A program made the position numbers and the translations under genes. From contig CAJTOB010000002.1 of assembly GCA_910578035.1 (NCBI GenBank), positions 27,305 through 91,304 of the forward strand: a stretch of DNA of 64,000 nt, in the 5' to 3' direction. Origin of the DNA: an uncultured Muribaculaceae bacterium. GTDB lineage: Bacteria > Bacteroidota > Bacteroidia > Bacteroidales > Muribaculaceae. Within the stretch, counting starts at the first letter, position 1. Each line of letters opens with the position of its first letter. This document shows positions 1 to 8,300 of the stretch, in pieces. The notes beneath the pieces were generated by a model. It saw nothing but the letters and a program-made list of their open reading frames with translations, searched no databases and was not told the DNA's origin.

Positions 1-1
1 C

Positions 2-214
2 CGCTACGGTCTACGAGCCGATGAAATCGCTATGTGCGGCGACCGCATATATACCGATGTGGCAATGGCTCAGAACGCGGGCGCTTTCGGAGTGCTCGTT
101 CTTTCCGGTGAGACCACTCTTCAGACAGCGCTTGAGGCTGATAATCCGCCATTGCTGACTGCGCACGATATATCTGTTTTCGGTAAATTACTCATAGAAT
201 CCAAAAAATCCTGA
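2..214 (+). CDS. HAD-IIA family hydrolase, C-terminal fragment (partial)
   Basis: The frame is open to the left window edge, so only the last 70 residues are visible. They carry the C-terminal signature of HAD-superfamily IIA sugar/nucleotide phosphatases (NagD or phosphoglycolate-phosphatase type). The motif reads MCGDRIYTDVAMAQNAGAFG, where the GDRxxTD element holds the acidic Mg-binding residues. It is followed by a LVLSGETT strand/loop typical of the family. The substrate cannot be told from this part. The stop overlaps the ATG of the alpha-galactosidase gene (TGATG), which suggests translational coupling. Family confidence is good; specific function is unknown. Confidence 0.8.
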   Translation, partial: RYGLRADEIAMCGDRIYTDVAMAQNAGAFGVLVLSGETTLQTALEADNPPLLTAHDISVFGKLLIESKKS

Positions 215-2430
215 TGAATAGATATTTTACAGGTTGCGTGGCAGCCATGGCTATAACGGCCATGGCTGCCACTTCTGCACATGCAGAGATTGTCGAGGTT
301 TCGACACCGTCTTCTTCGCTTATCCTCGACGCCAAAAAAGGCAAAAAACTGAGACATGTATATTATGGAGCCAAAATAAGCGATAAAGATACCTACGACC
401 AGCTTAAATCGGGCGTAGGGGCTGCTCTCGACGCTTATCCGGCCTATGGCATGACGACAACAAGCGAAACAGCCGTCGCTGCCACGCATGCCGACGGCAA
501 TATGACGCTCGACCTCGTTGTCGACGGTATCGGCAAAACACAGCGCGACGGAGCCGACATTACGACCGTGAAACTGCGCGATACATATTATCCATTCTAT
601 GTCAATGTGAACTATCGGACATATCCCGGCGACGACGTGATAGAGACATGGACTGAAATAAGCCATGCCGAGAAAGGCGAGGTTGCATTGTCGCAGTTTG
701 CCTCGGGCTATCTCCCGGTGCGCTACGGCGACGTATGGCTGTCGCACCTCTATGGCACCAACCACAACGAGGGTCATCTTGAGACCGAGCCCCTTACACA
801 CGGCATGAAAGTGATAAAAAACAAGGACGGCGTGCGCAACTCGCACACAGCTCACTCCGAAGTGATGATTTCGCTCGATGGCGAGCCTGCCGAGGATAAA
901 GGCCGTGTCATTGGCGCGGCGCTGTGCTATAGCGGTAACTATAAACTCCGCTTTGATACAGACCATACCGACTATCATCATTTCTTTGCCGGAATAAACG
1001 AAGAAAATTCAGTTTATAAGATAAAGAAGGGTGAAGTATTTGTAACCCCGGAACTTGCCTTGAGTTATTCTGACGAGGGTCTGAGCGGTGTGAGCCGTAA
1101 TTTCCACCGTTGGGCCCGCAAACATAAAATCGCGCATGGCGATGTGCCGCGCAAAGTTCTTCTCAATAGCTGGGAGGGCGTGTATTTCGATATCGACGAA
1201 AAAGGCATGAACAATATGATGGCCGATATCGCCGACCTCGGCGGCGAATTGTTTGTGATGGACGACGGCTGGTTCGGTGTCAAATATCCGCGTGACAACA
1301 GCAAGACCAGCCTCGGCGACTGGACTGTAGACACCAAGAAGCTGCCCTCCGGCATTCAGGGGCTTATCGATACCGCCAAATCGAAAGGAATTGAATTCGG
1401 CATATGGATAGAACCCGAAATGACAAACAGCCGTAGCGAGCTTTTCGAGCAGCACCCCGAGTATGTCATTGTGCCGTCAAACCGCAAGCCCGTCTACGGC
1501 CGTGGAGGCACCCAACTTGTCCTGGACATGGCTAATCCGAAAGTGCAGGACCTCGTCTTCACTGTAGTTGACACCCTTATGACGAATTACCCCGAAATCG
1601 ACTATATCAAATGGGATGCCAATATGGCAGTGCGCAATCATGGTTCGCAGTATCTTTCGCCCGACCGCCAGAGCCATCTATATATCGACTATCACAAAGG
1701 CCTTGCCAAGACTCTCGACCGTATCCGTGCCAAGTATCCCGATGTCACCATCCAGGCGTGCGCCAGTGGCGGTGGTCGTGCAAACTACGGTGTGCTTCCT
1801 TGGTTTGACGAGTTTTGGGTAAGCGATAATACCGACGCTCTCCAGCGTGTATTCCTGCAGTGGGGCGACAGCTACTTCTTCCCGCCTACAACCATGGCAA
1901 GCCATATCAGCGCCTCGCCCAATCACCAGACTCAGCGCCGCATACCGATGAAATATCGTATCGATGTGGCTATGAGTGGCCGTCTGGGTATGGAGATGCA
2001 GCCGTCGGAAATGACCGAGCAGGAAAAGGATATGTGCCGCAAGGCGATAGCGCAATATAAGACACTTGTGCGTCCTGTTCTGATTGATGGCGATATATAC
2101 CGCCTTCAGTCGCCCTACGACGGCAAGGGCATCGCATCGCTGATGTATGTGTCGCCGGCCAAGGACAAGGCTGTTTATTACTGGTGGAAGACGGAGTCGT
2201 TCCGCAACCAGCAGTTGCCGCGTGTCGCCATGGCCGGTCTCGACCCCGACAGACTCTACAAAGTGACCGAACTTAACTCTATCGACGTGAAGCCGCTGTC
2301 ATACGAAGGAAAAATATTCTCAGGAAAATACCTGATGGACAACGGTCTTGAAATGCCTCAGAACTACAATGTCGCCAAGCCCGACAAAAACGAGTGGGGC
2401 AGCCGCGTCCTCTATCTCGAAGCCCAGTAA
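214..2430 (+). CDS. GH36 family alpha-galactosidase, exported
   Basis: A 738-residue secreted glycoside hydrolase with an N-terminal signal peptide of about 24 residues ending in SAHA. The first ~300 residues form the beta-sandwich domain of GH36. The catalytic barrel follows, with the family motifs LNSWEGVYFDIDE, MDDGWFG, GIWIEPEM, a nucleophile Asp at about residue 468 in KWDAN, and an acid/base Asp at about residue 538 in SDNTD. It probably removes terminal alpha-1,6-galactose from raffinose-type oligosaccharides or galactomannan in the periplasm. All catalytic motifs are intact. There is no SusC/SusD pair beside it, so it is not in an obvious polysaccharide utilisation locus. The start overlaps the upstream HAD stop by one base. 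Confidence 0.93.
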   Translation: MNRYFTGCVAAMAITAMAATSAHAEIVEVSTPSSSLILDAKKGKKLRHVYYGAKISDKDTYDQLKSGVGAALDAYPAYGMTTTSETAVAATHADGNMTLDLVVDGIGKTQRDGADITTVKLRDTYYPFYVNVNYRTYPGDDVIETWTEISHAEKGEVALSQFASGYLPVRYGDVWLSHLYGTNHNEGHLETEPLTHGMKVIKNKDGVRNSHTAHSEVMISLDGEPAEDKGRVIGAALCYSGNYKLRFDTDHTDYHHFFAGINEENSVYKIKKGEVFVTPELALSYSDEGLSGVSRNFHRWARKHKIAHGDVPRKVLLNSWEGVYFDIDEKGMNNMMADIADLGGELFVMDDGWFGVKYPRDNSKTSLGDWTVDTKKLPSGIQGLIDTAKSKGIEFGIWIEPEMTNSRSELFEQHPEYVIVPSNRKPVYGRGGTQLVLDMANPKVQDLVFTVVDTLMTNYPEIDYIKWDANMAVRNHGSQYLSPDRQSHLYIDYHKGLAKTLDRIRAKYPDVTIQACASGGGRANYGVLPWFDEFWVSDNTDALQRVFLQWGDSYFFPPTTMASHISASPNHQTQRRIPMKYRIDVAMSGRLGMEMQPSEMTEQEKDMCRKAIAQYKTLVRPVLIDGDIYRLQSPYDGKGIASLMYVSPAKDKAVYYWWKTESFRNQQLPRVAMAGLDPDRLYKVTELNSIDVKPLSYEGKIFSGKYLMDNGLEMPQNYNVAKPDKNEWGSRVLYLEAQ

Positions 2431-2435
2431 CGGCT

Positions 2436-2459
2436 GTTTTAAGAAGGTCGTTTTAAGAA
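2436..2459 (+). repeat. Short direct repeat upstream of the EEP-fold gene
   Basis: The 10-mer GTTTTAAGAA occurs twice, at 2436-2445 and 2450-2459, just before the promoter element of the next gene. Its role is unknown; it may be chance in an AT-rich gap. Confidence 0.4.
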
Positions 2460-2466
2460 AATGAGC

Positions 2467-2474
2467 TAAATTTG
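2467..2474 (+). promoter_or_regulatory. Bacteroidetes -7 element (TAAATTTG)
   Basis: TAAATTTG matches the Bacteroidetes -7 consensus TAnnTTTG and lies 25 bp before the start of the EEP-fold gene. No TTTG is seen at the expected -33 distance. It probably gives that gene its own promoter, separate from the alpha-galactosidase. Confidence 0.55.
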
Positions 2475-2499
2475 CACAAACCAAATTTGCTTTTGAGAT

Positions 2500-3420
2500 A
2501 TGAAGAACCATCGTTTCATATTATTTGCCCTTATTTTTGCAGTGGCAATGGCGGCATTCGGACAGAAGGCTGCATTCAACATCGCTACTTATAATATCCG
2601 ACAGATGAACGACGGCGACGTCAAGGCCGGCAATGGCTGGAGTGTGCGTGCGCCGCACGTTGCTCAGCTCATTCAGTTTCACGATTTCGATATTTTCGGC
2701 ACGCAGGAGGGCTTCAAATCGCAACTTGAAGATTTGAAGAGTCTTCTGCCCGGATATGACTATATCGGAGTAGGCCGCGACAATGGAGCCGACGAAGGAG
2801 AGCATTCGGCAATTTTTTATGATACACAAAAATTTTCAGTTCTCGACCACGGTGATTTCTGGCTGTCGGAAACACCAGAGAAGCCGGGGCTCGGCTGGGA
2901 TGCGGTGTGTGTCCGCATCTGTACATGGGGGCATTTCCGCCACAATGAGAGTGGCCGGGAATTTCTCTATTTCAACCTGCATATGGACCATGTAGGTAAA
3001 AAAGCCCGTGTGGAGAGTGCCAATCTTGTCAAGAAGCGTCTCGCCGAGCTTGGAGCCACATTGCCGATGTTTCTCTCGGGCGATTTCAATGTAGACCAGT
3101 TTTCGCCCTCTTATGCCGCTATCGTAGAGGGTGAACTCCTTGATGATTCACATGATAAAGCAAAGATGGTCTATGAGACCACCGGCACATACAATGGCTA
3201 TTCGGCTGAGAAATACACGAAGTCGCGTATTGACCATATCTTTGTGTCGCCGCAGGTCGAAGTGCTGAAATATGGCATTCTTACCGATACTTACCGCACC
3301 CCTGTCGAGGGTGAGACAGGGCAGAAAGAAGCTTTCGCACCGGAAGAAATAGAACTCACCAAATATAAGGCCCGTACGCCGTCCGACCATTTCCCGGTAA
3401 AGATTTCAGTAGAAATTTAA
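2500..3420 (+). CDS. Secreted endonuclease/exonuclease/phosphatase family protein
   Basis: A 306-residue protein with a cleavable signal peptide (hydrophobic residues 5-19, then FGQ). The EEP fold motifs are present in order: NIATYNIRQ, TQEG (metal-binding Glu), FNLHMDH, SGDFNVD, RIDHIF and the C-terminal SDHFPV with the catalytic His. These Bacteroidetes proteins are usually small secreted phosphodiesterases or phosphatases. The substrate (sphingomyelin, inositol phosphate or nucleic acid) cannot be predicted here. It has its own -7 element and is followed by a long palindrome separating it from convergent miaB. Confidence 0.85.
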   Translation: MKNHRFILFALIFAVAMAAFGQKAAFNIATYNIRQMNDGDVKAGNGWSVRAPHVAQLIQFHDFDIFGTQEGFKSQLEDLKSLLPGYDYIGVGRDNGADEGEHSAIFYDTQKFSVLDHGDFWLSETPEKPGLGWDAVCVRICTWGHFRHNESGREFLYFNLHMDHVGKKARVESANLVKKRLAELGATLPMFLSGDFNVDQFSPSYAAIVEGELLDDSHDKAKMVYETTGTYNGYSAEKYTKSRIDHIFVSPQVEVLKYGILTDTYRTPVEGETGQKEAFAPEEIELTKYKARTPSDHFPVKISVEI

Positions 3421-3424
3421 GGGG

Positions 3425-3503
3425 AGTTAGAAATTAGAAGTCAGGAGTTAGAAGTTGGCTGTTGCGGCCGAAACTTCTAACTCCTGACTTCTAATTTCTA
3501 ACT
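3425..3503. repeat. 32-bp perfect inverted repeat between convergent genes
   Basis: The arms at 3425-3456 and 3472-3503 are perfect reverse complements, separated by 15 bases. Each arm is made of TTAGAA/GAAGT-like low-complexity units. It occupies almost the whole gap between the EEP-fold gene and miaB. An RNA from either strand would fold into a very long hairpin, so it may terminate both transcripts, although there is no clear T-run. Confidence 0.8.
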
Positions 3504-3505
3504 AT

Positions 3506-4822
3506 TTATACCAGCTCGCAGATGAGTGTGGCAGAGGTGGTGTCGAGCACGCGCACGCGGCGTGTTTCGCCAACTTTGGCGTCGCCGCGGGCAAATACGG
3601 CAGTCTTGTTCTGGCTTGTGCGGCCTACCATCTGCTCTTTGCTGCGTTTGGCAACACCCTCTACGAGTACCTCGAACTCACGGCCGATGTCGGCGCGGTT
3701 AGACGAGGCCGAAAGCTCGTTCTGAAGCGCAATCATGCGGTTGAGCCTTTCGATTTTAACCTCTTCAGGCACATTGTCGGGCATAGTGCGCGAAGCGAGA
3801 GTTCCGGGGCGTTCCGAGTATTTGAACATGAATGCAGAGTCGAATCCGACTTCGCGCATGAGGCTTAGCGTCTCCTGAAAATCCTCTTCGGTCTCACCGT
3901 GGAAGCCGGTGAAGAGGTCGGTGGAAATGCCGCAGTCGGGTATGCGGCTGCGTATGGCGGCAATGCGGTCGAGATACCACTCGCGGGTATATTTGCGGTT
4001 CATGGCCTTGAGCACAGAGTTGCTTCCACTCTGCACCGGCAGATGAATGTGGCGACAAATGTTGGTGTGCGAGGCGATGGCGTCGATTATGGCGTCGGAC
4101 ATGTCTTTGGGGTGCGAAGTGGTGAAGCGCACACGCATATCGGGCGCGGCTTCGGCAACGGCCGAAATAAGGGCGGCAAAGTCGGTTTCACCGTCGAGAT
4201 AGCTGTTGACGTTCTGCCCTAGTAGGGTAACTTCTTTGAAGCCGCGCTTGCGTAGGTCGGCCACTTCGCCGAGTATGCTGTCGACAGGGCGGCTGCGCTC
4301 GCGTCCGCGGGTGTAGGGCACAATGCAGTATGAGCAGAAATTGTTGCAGCCGCGCATTATGCTTACGAAACCCGATACAGTCTGCCCCGGAATACGGGCC
4401 GGCATTACATCACGGTATGTTTCGGTGGTGCTCAGTTCGACATTGACTGCCGGCTGGCCGTTTTCGGCCGAGGCGAAGAGGGCAGGAAGGTCGAGATAGG
4501 CGTCCGGGCCGGCAACGATGTCTACACCGTGTTTTTCTACCAGCTCCTGCTGTACACGCTCGGCCATACAGCCTATAACGCCGATGAGGAGGCGTCCGCG
4601 CTTGCGGCGTTCGGCTGCAAGAACTTTGAGGCGCGAAATAATTTTCTGTTCGGCATTGTCGCGGATAGAGCAGGTGTTGAGCAGCACGGCGTCGGCTTGT
4701 CCGATGCTGTCGGTAAGCTGATAGCCCGCCATTTCCATGATAGAGGCAACCACTTCTGTGTCGGCTACGTTCATCTGGCAGCCATAGGTCTCTATATATA
4801 AGAGTTTATTGTCTTTGTTATC
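3506..4822 (-). CDS. miaB: tRNA-2-methylthio-N6-dimethylallyladenosine synthase MiaB
   Basis: A radical SAM methylthiotransferase that converts i6A37 to ms2i6A37 in tRNA. The N-terminal UPF0004 domain starts with YIETYGCQMNVADTE and holds two further cluster Cys (LNTCSIRDN and GVIGCMAE). The central radical SAM motif is GCNNFCSYCIVPYTRGRE. The C-terminal TRAM domain follows FEVLVEG. I chose the start at MDNKDNK (438 residues); an upstream in-frame ATG would add eight residues of unlikely sequence. A divergent promoter region separates it from the small membrane protein gene. The isopentenyl transferase MiaA, which makes its substrate, is at 43.7 kb. Confidence 0.96.
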   Translation of the reverse strand, partial: DNKDNKLLYIETYGCQMNVADTEVVASIMEMAGYQLTDSIGQADAVLLNTCSIRDNAEQKIISRLKVLAAERRKRGRLLIGVIGCMAERVQQELVEKHGVDIVAGPDAYLDLPALFASAENGQPAVNVELSTTETYRDVMPARIPGQTVSGFVSIMRGCNNFCSYCIVPYTRGRERSRPVDSILGEVADLRKRGFKEVTLLGQNVNSYLDGETDFAALISAVAEAAPDMRVRFTTSHPKDMSDAIIDAIASHTNICRHIHLPVQSGSNSVLKAMNRKYTREWYLDRIAAIRSRIPDCGISTDLFTGFHGETEEDFQETLSLMREVGFDSAFMFKYSERPGTLASRTMPDNVPEEVKIERLNRMIALQNELSASSNRADIGREFEVLVEGVAKRSKEQMVGRTSQNKTAVFARGDAKVGETRRVRVLDTTSATLICELV

Positions 4823-4831
4823 CATAAAATA

Positions 4832-4863
4832 TTTGTGCCTTTGCACAAGATTGACTATTTTTG
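4832..4863 (+). promoter_or_regulatory. Full Bacteroidetes promoter (TTTG-N20-TATTTTTG)
   Basis: TTTG at 4832-4835, a 20-base spacer and TATTTTTG at 4856-4863 match the Bacteroides -33/-7 consensus exactly. It fires rightward and would start transcription about 15 bases before the GTG of the small membrane protein gene. It overlaps the 5' region of divergent miaB. Confidence 0.7.
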
Positions 4864-4865
4864 TG

Positions 4866-4873
4866 CAAAATTA
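4866..4873 (-). promoter_or_regulatory. -7 element for miaB (TAATTTTG on the minus strand)
   Basis: The minus strand reads TAATTTTG about 45 bases before the miaB start. It lies only two bases from the divergent rightward -7 element, so the two promoters may exclude each other. No properly spaced TTTG is seen. Confidence 0.5.
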
Positions 4874-4883
4874 CAAAAAAAGC

Positions 4884-5303
4884 GTGGAATCGAGTTCTCT
4901 TTCCGTCATAGTTCCCATTGCTGTAGGCGTTATAATTTTCTTAATCGAGAAAGCGAGCGAGAAAAAGAACGTCTCGACGACTGCGAAACGGCCGTCGCCC
5001 GGGCGTAGGCCTGCCAAGACTGTGAATCCTTACGTCGAAGCGGAATCGCGTCGGGCCGAGGCTGCCCGGCATGCCGCGCTTTCGCGTCGGCGCACCGCGG
5101 CCAGAGCAGCGGAGGAAGCATTGGCCGCTATGAAAGCGGAATCTGCGCCAGAACCGGCGCCGCTGCCCGAGGAAGGCGTGCGTGTCACAGCCGATAAGCC
5201 GGCGAGAGAGCCCGAGCGGAAGGTGACGGCGATACCCCCTGTTCCCGGCGGCGATCTGCGCAAGGCTATAATCTGGAGTGAGATTCTCAAGCGAAAATTC
5301 TGA
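4884..5303 (+). CDS. Small single-pass membrane protein, conserved C-terminus
   Basis: A predicted 139-residue protein. I chose the GTG at 4884 because it follows the promoter at 4832-4863 and puts a membrane segment (VIVPIAVGVIIFLI) at the N-terminus. An ATG at 4809 would lie upstream of that promoter. After the membrane helix comes a basic, Ala/Arg-rich and then Pro/Glu-rich low-complexity region. It ends in a compact motif, DLRKAIIWSEILKRKF. Small Bacteroidales proteins ending in a similar 'SEIL.RK' tail are familiar to me, but no function is known. The conserved end suggests a docking peptide; that is inference. Confidence 0.7.
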   Translation: MESSSLSVIVPIAVGVIIFLIEKASEKKNVSTTAKRPSPGRRPAKTVNPYVEAESRRAEAARHAALSRRRTAARAAEEALAAMKAESAPEPAPLPEEGVRVTADKPAREPERKVTAIPPVPGGDLRKAIIWSEILKRKF

Positions 5304-5350
5304 CCTTATATTCATATCAAAAAAAATACTAACACTTACCGCATAAAGCA

Positions 5351-6841
5351 ATGGCATTTAATTTCATTACAGCTCAGGAAGCTGCCGAAATGATTCATAA
5401 CGGAGCTACGCTCGGTCTTTCGGGTTTCACCGCTCCCGGCACACCTAAAGCTATTACCGAAGCTCTTGCCGAAAAAGCCGTGCGCGAGCACGAAGCCGGC
5501 AGACCTTTCAAAGTAAACATGTTTACAGGCGCATCTACCAGCGACCACGTAGACGGCGTTCTTTCGCGTGCCAACGCATACAATATGCGCGCGCCCTATC
5601 AGAATGTGCCCGACCTCCGCAAGCGCATCAACTCCCACGATTGCCACTACAATGACCGCCATCTTTCTGAAATGGCTCAGGAAATGCGCTATGGCACCTA
5701 CGGCGAAGTGGATTTCGCCATCATCGAAGCTGCCGATATCTCCGATTCTGGCGAAATTGTGCTCGGCTGCGGTGTCGGCAATGTGCCGACATATGCCGCT
5801 ATGGCAAAGAAAATCTTCATCGAGCTCAATGCCAAGTTGCCCAAGGCGCTTCTCGGCATGCACGACATCTATATGCCGCTCGACCCCCCTTATCGTCGCG
5901 AAATACCCATCTACGCCGCCAACGACCGCATCGGCTCGCCCGTGCTCAAAGTTGACCCCGCCAAGGTAGTAGGTATTGTGCGCACCGATTCTTACGACTG
6001 CGTGAAGCCCTTCACCGCCCCCGACGAGGTGTCTACTCTCATCGGCAAGAATGTTGTAAGCTTCCTCGTAGGCGAATACAAGGCCGGTCGTCTGCCCAAA
6101 GAATTCCTTCCCCTCCAGTCGGGTGTAGGCAACGTGGCAAATGCCGTGCTCTACGACCTCGGCGAAAGCAAGGAGCTGCCTAACTTCATGATGTATACCG
6201 AAGTTATCCAGGACGCCGTGCTCGAGCTCCTCAAGAAAGGCAAATGTACTTTCGCCAGCACATGCTCCATGACATTCTCCGACGAGACCGAAGAGAAACT
6301 CTTCTCCGACATCAGCTTCTTCCACGACAAAATTCTGATGCGTCCGGCCGAAATATCGAATAACCCCGAGGTTATCCGCCGAATAGGCGTCATTGCGATG
6401 AATACAGCTCTCGAAGCCGATATTTTCGGCGCCGTGAACTCCACTCACGTGCTCGGCACCAAGATGATGAACGGTATCGGCGGTTCAGGCGACTTTACCC
6501 GCAATGCCTATCTTTCGATTTTCAGCTGTCCGTCGGTGACAAAGGGCGGCGCTATCAGCAATATTGTGCCTATGGTTGCCCATGCCGACCACAGCGAGCA
6601 CTCTGTCGACATCATCGTAACAGACCAGGGTATCGCCGACCTTCGCGGCAAGGACCCCGTGCAGCGTGCACGCGAAATCATCAACAATTGCGCTCACCCG
6701 ATGTATCGCGAAGTCCTCACCGACTATCTCAACCGCGGCGCAGGCCAGACACCGCACTCGCTCCGCGCTTCGTTCGCTCTACACGAGGCATTCACCGAAA
6801 CCGGCGACATGCGCAATGCCGACCTCGGACGCTATTTCTGA
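5351..6841 (+). CDS. Acetyl-CoA hydrolase / succinate:acetate CoA-transferase family
   Basis: A 496-residue class I CoA-transferase of the Cat1/AarC/ScpC type. The likely catalytic Glu is residue 284 in the conserved YTEVIQD stretch, which forms the glutamyl-CoA intermediate. The glycine-rich GNVANAVL and NGIGGSGDF loops bind CoA. In succinate/propionate-producing Bacteroidales such enzymes move CoA between acetyl- or propionyl-CoA and succinate, conserving energy; which acyl pair is used cannot be told from the sequence. Length is normal for the family. It is monocistronic: a strong hairpin terminator follows directly. Confidence 0.9.
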   Translation: MAFNFITAQEAAEMIHNGATLGLSGFTAPGTPKAITEALAEKAVREHEAGRPFKVNMFTGASTSDHVDGVLSRANAYNMRAPYQNVPDLRKRINSHDCHYNDRHLSEMAQEMRYGTYGEVDFAIIEAADISDSGEIVLGCGVGNVPTYAAMAKKIFIELNAKLPKALLGMHDIYMPLDPPYRREIPIYAANDRIGSPVLKVDPAKVVGIVRTDSYDCVKPFTAPDEVSTLIGKNVVSFLVGEYKAGRLPKEFLPLQSGVGNVANAVLYDLGESKELPNFMMYTEVIQDAVLELLKKGKCTFASTCSMTFSDETEEKLFSDISFFHDKILMRPAEISNNPEVIRRIGVIAMNTALEADIFGAVNSTHVLGTKMMNGIGGSGDFTRNAYLSIFSCPSVTKGGAISNIVPMVAHADHSEHSVDIIVTDQGIADLRGKDPVQRAREIINNCAHPMYREVLTDYLNRGAGQTPHSLRASFALHEAFTETGDMRNADLGRYF

Positions 6842-6854
6842 TAACTGATCGCAT

Positions 6855-6896
6855 AAATCCCGCGGCATGCTTTTTCCCAGCTCTGCCGCGGGATTT
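6855..6896 (+). terminator. Rho-independent terminator after the CoA-transferase
   Basis: A perfect 13-bp stem (6855-6867 with 6884-6896, core CCCGCGGCA) with a 16-base loop is followed by T-rich sequence. It lies 14 bases past the stop codon. Confidence 0.85.
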
Positions 6897-6922
6897 TTAT
6901 ATCCGGAATTGTTATATACCTA

Positions 6923-6930
6923 TAGTTTTG
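6923..6930 (+). promoter_or_regulatory. -7 element (TAGTTTTG) for the DUF389 gene
   Basis: TAGTTTTG fits TAnnTTTG and lies 22 bp before the ATG at 6953. The -33 region is T-rich but has no exact TTTG. Confidence 0.5.
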
Positions 6931-6952
6931 TAAATATCTGCCCCGCAACTCT

Positions 6953-8299
6953 ATGAAACCCAATTTAGCCACAAGGATTTCCGACTTTTTCGTCAATTAC
7001 TTTTCGCTCAACGGGCAGCTCGTCTCGCAGGAGCAGGCCGAGCAGAATATACGCGACGGAGTGTCGTTCCGCGGCACAAGTATTCTTATCCTCATTCTGG
7101 CGATACTGATTGCGTCGCTGGGACTTAACACCAACTCTACGGCCGTTATAATCGGCGCCATGCTTATATCGCCCTTGATGGGTCCTATAATCGGAGTGGG
7201 GCTCGGGGTCGGCATCCACGATTTCGAACTGATAAAACGCTGCGTGCGCAATCTTCTGATGGCGGCAGTGTTCTCAATAATCGCATCGACCTTGTTTTTT
7301 CTCATATCGCCTGTAAACGAGCAGCACAGCGAACTCCTTGCCCGTACTTCGCCGACTATCTACGACGTGCTCATAGGCTTTGTCGGCGGTGGGGCCGGTA
7401 TCATAGCGCTCGGAAGCACGAACAAAGGCAACGTAATACCCGGTGTGGCTATCGCTACGGCTCTTATGCCTCCTCTGTGCACCGCCGGCTACGGACTCGC
7501 CACGTGGCAGCTTAATTACTTCTTCGGCGCCACATATCTCTTTATCATAAATTCGATATATATAGCCTTTGCCACATTTATCGGCGTAAAGCTGATGAAA
7601 TACAAGGGCTTGCCTGCCGACAGCGGTCGTGCGCGCCGTGTCCGCCGCATTGTATATACTCTTGCGGTGCTCACAATGCTGCCAAGTATATATCTGACAT
7701 ACAATATGCTGCGCGAGAGTCGATTTACCATGAATGCCGACCGCTTCATTCAGCACGAGTGCGATTTTCCGGGCACTCAGGTGCTCGGGCGCAAGGCATA
7801 TATTGAGCATGGCGAGAAACACCTCGTAATCACCCTTATAGGGCGTGCGCTGCCTCCCGACTCGCTCCATCTGGCTCTGGCCGGGCGGCTGAAATATTAC
7901 GGGCTGGCCGGTACGGACCTTTCTCTGATACAGGGCGGTGCATATGAGACCGACAATGACAAGCCTACCGCCATAAGCGATATCTATGCCTTGACACAGG
8001 CAACTATCTCGCATCAACAGAGCGTCATAGACTCGCTTCAGGCCGTGCTGCGCATAGACCGCACATCGGCTATCGCCGCTCCCGAGATTTCGCCCGAACT
8101 GAAAGTGCTCTTTCCGAAGATAAAGGATATAGCCATCACCACAACGGTTTTCGCCAGCCCGGCCGAGCAGTCGGTCGATACGGCCAATGTGGCGTTAATC
8201 CGCACGCACGGGCGTTTCGATCATTCCGAGCGCACAAAACTTGCCGAGTATCTGGAAACACGTCTGAAGCTCGGCAAGGTGGAAGTGGTAAGTCTGTAA
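6953..8299 (+). CDS. DUF389 (TIGR00341-like) integral membrane protein
   Basis: A 448-residue protein. Residues ~40-260 hold about six membrane helices with the DUF389 signatures LGLNTNSTAVIIGAMLISPL, MGPIIGVGLG and NVIPGVAIATALMPPLCTAG. Residues ~260-448 form a soluble C-terminal domain predicted to be helical. The family is widespread but functionally unassigned; a transport role is only suggested by the Gly/Pro-rich helices. It has its own promoter and converges with nhaC, with one base between the two stop codons. Confidence 0.88.
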   Translation: MKPNLATRISDFFVNYFSLNGQLVSQEQAEQNIRDGVSFRGTSILILILAILIASLGLNTNSTAVIIGAMLISPLMGPIIGVGLGVGIHDFELIKRCVRNLLMAAVFSIIASTLFFLISPVNEQHSELLARTSPTIYDVLIGFVGGGAGIIALGSTNKGNVIPGVAIATALMPPLCTAGYGLATWQLNYFFGATYLFIINSIYIAFATFIGVKLMKYKGLPADSGRARRVRRIVYTLAVLTMLPSIYLTYNMLRESRFTMNADRFIQHECDFPGTQVLGRKAYIEHGEKHLVITLIGRALPPDSLHLALAGRLKYYGLAGTDLSLIQGGAYETDNDKPTAISDIYALTQATISHQQSVIDSLQAVLRIDRTSAIAAPEISPELKVLFPKIKDIAITTTVFASPAEQSVDTANVALIRTHGRFDHSERTKLAEYLETRLKLGKVEVVSL

Positions 8300-8300
8300 T

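Noticed and set aside
3425..3503. The 32-bp palindrome as an insertion-sequence end pair
   Set aside because: There is no transposase or target duplication, and the arms enclose only 15 bases.
5336..6448. A 370-residue minus-strand open frame across the CoA-transferase gene
   Set aside because: It is antisense to a gene with intact family motifs, is Cys/His-rich without domains and has no promoter element; it reflects codon bias.
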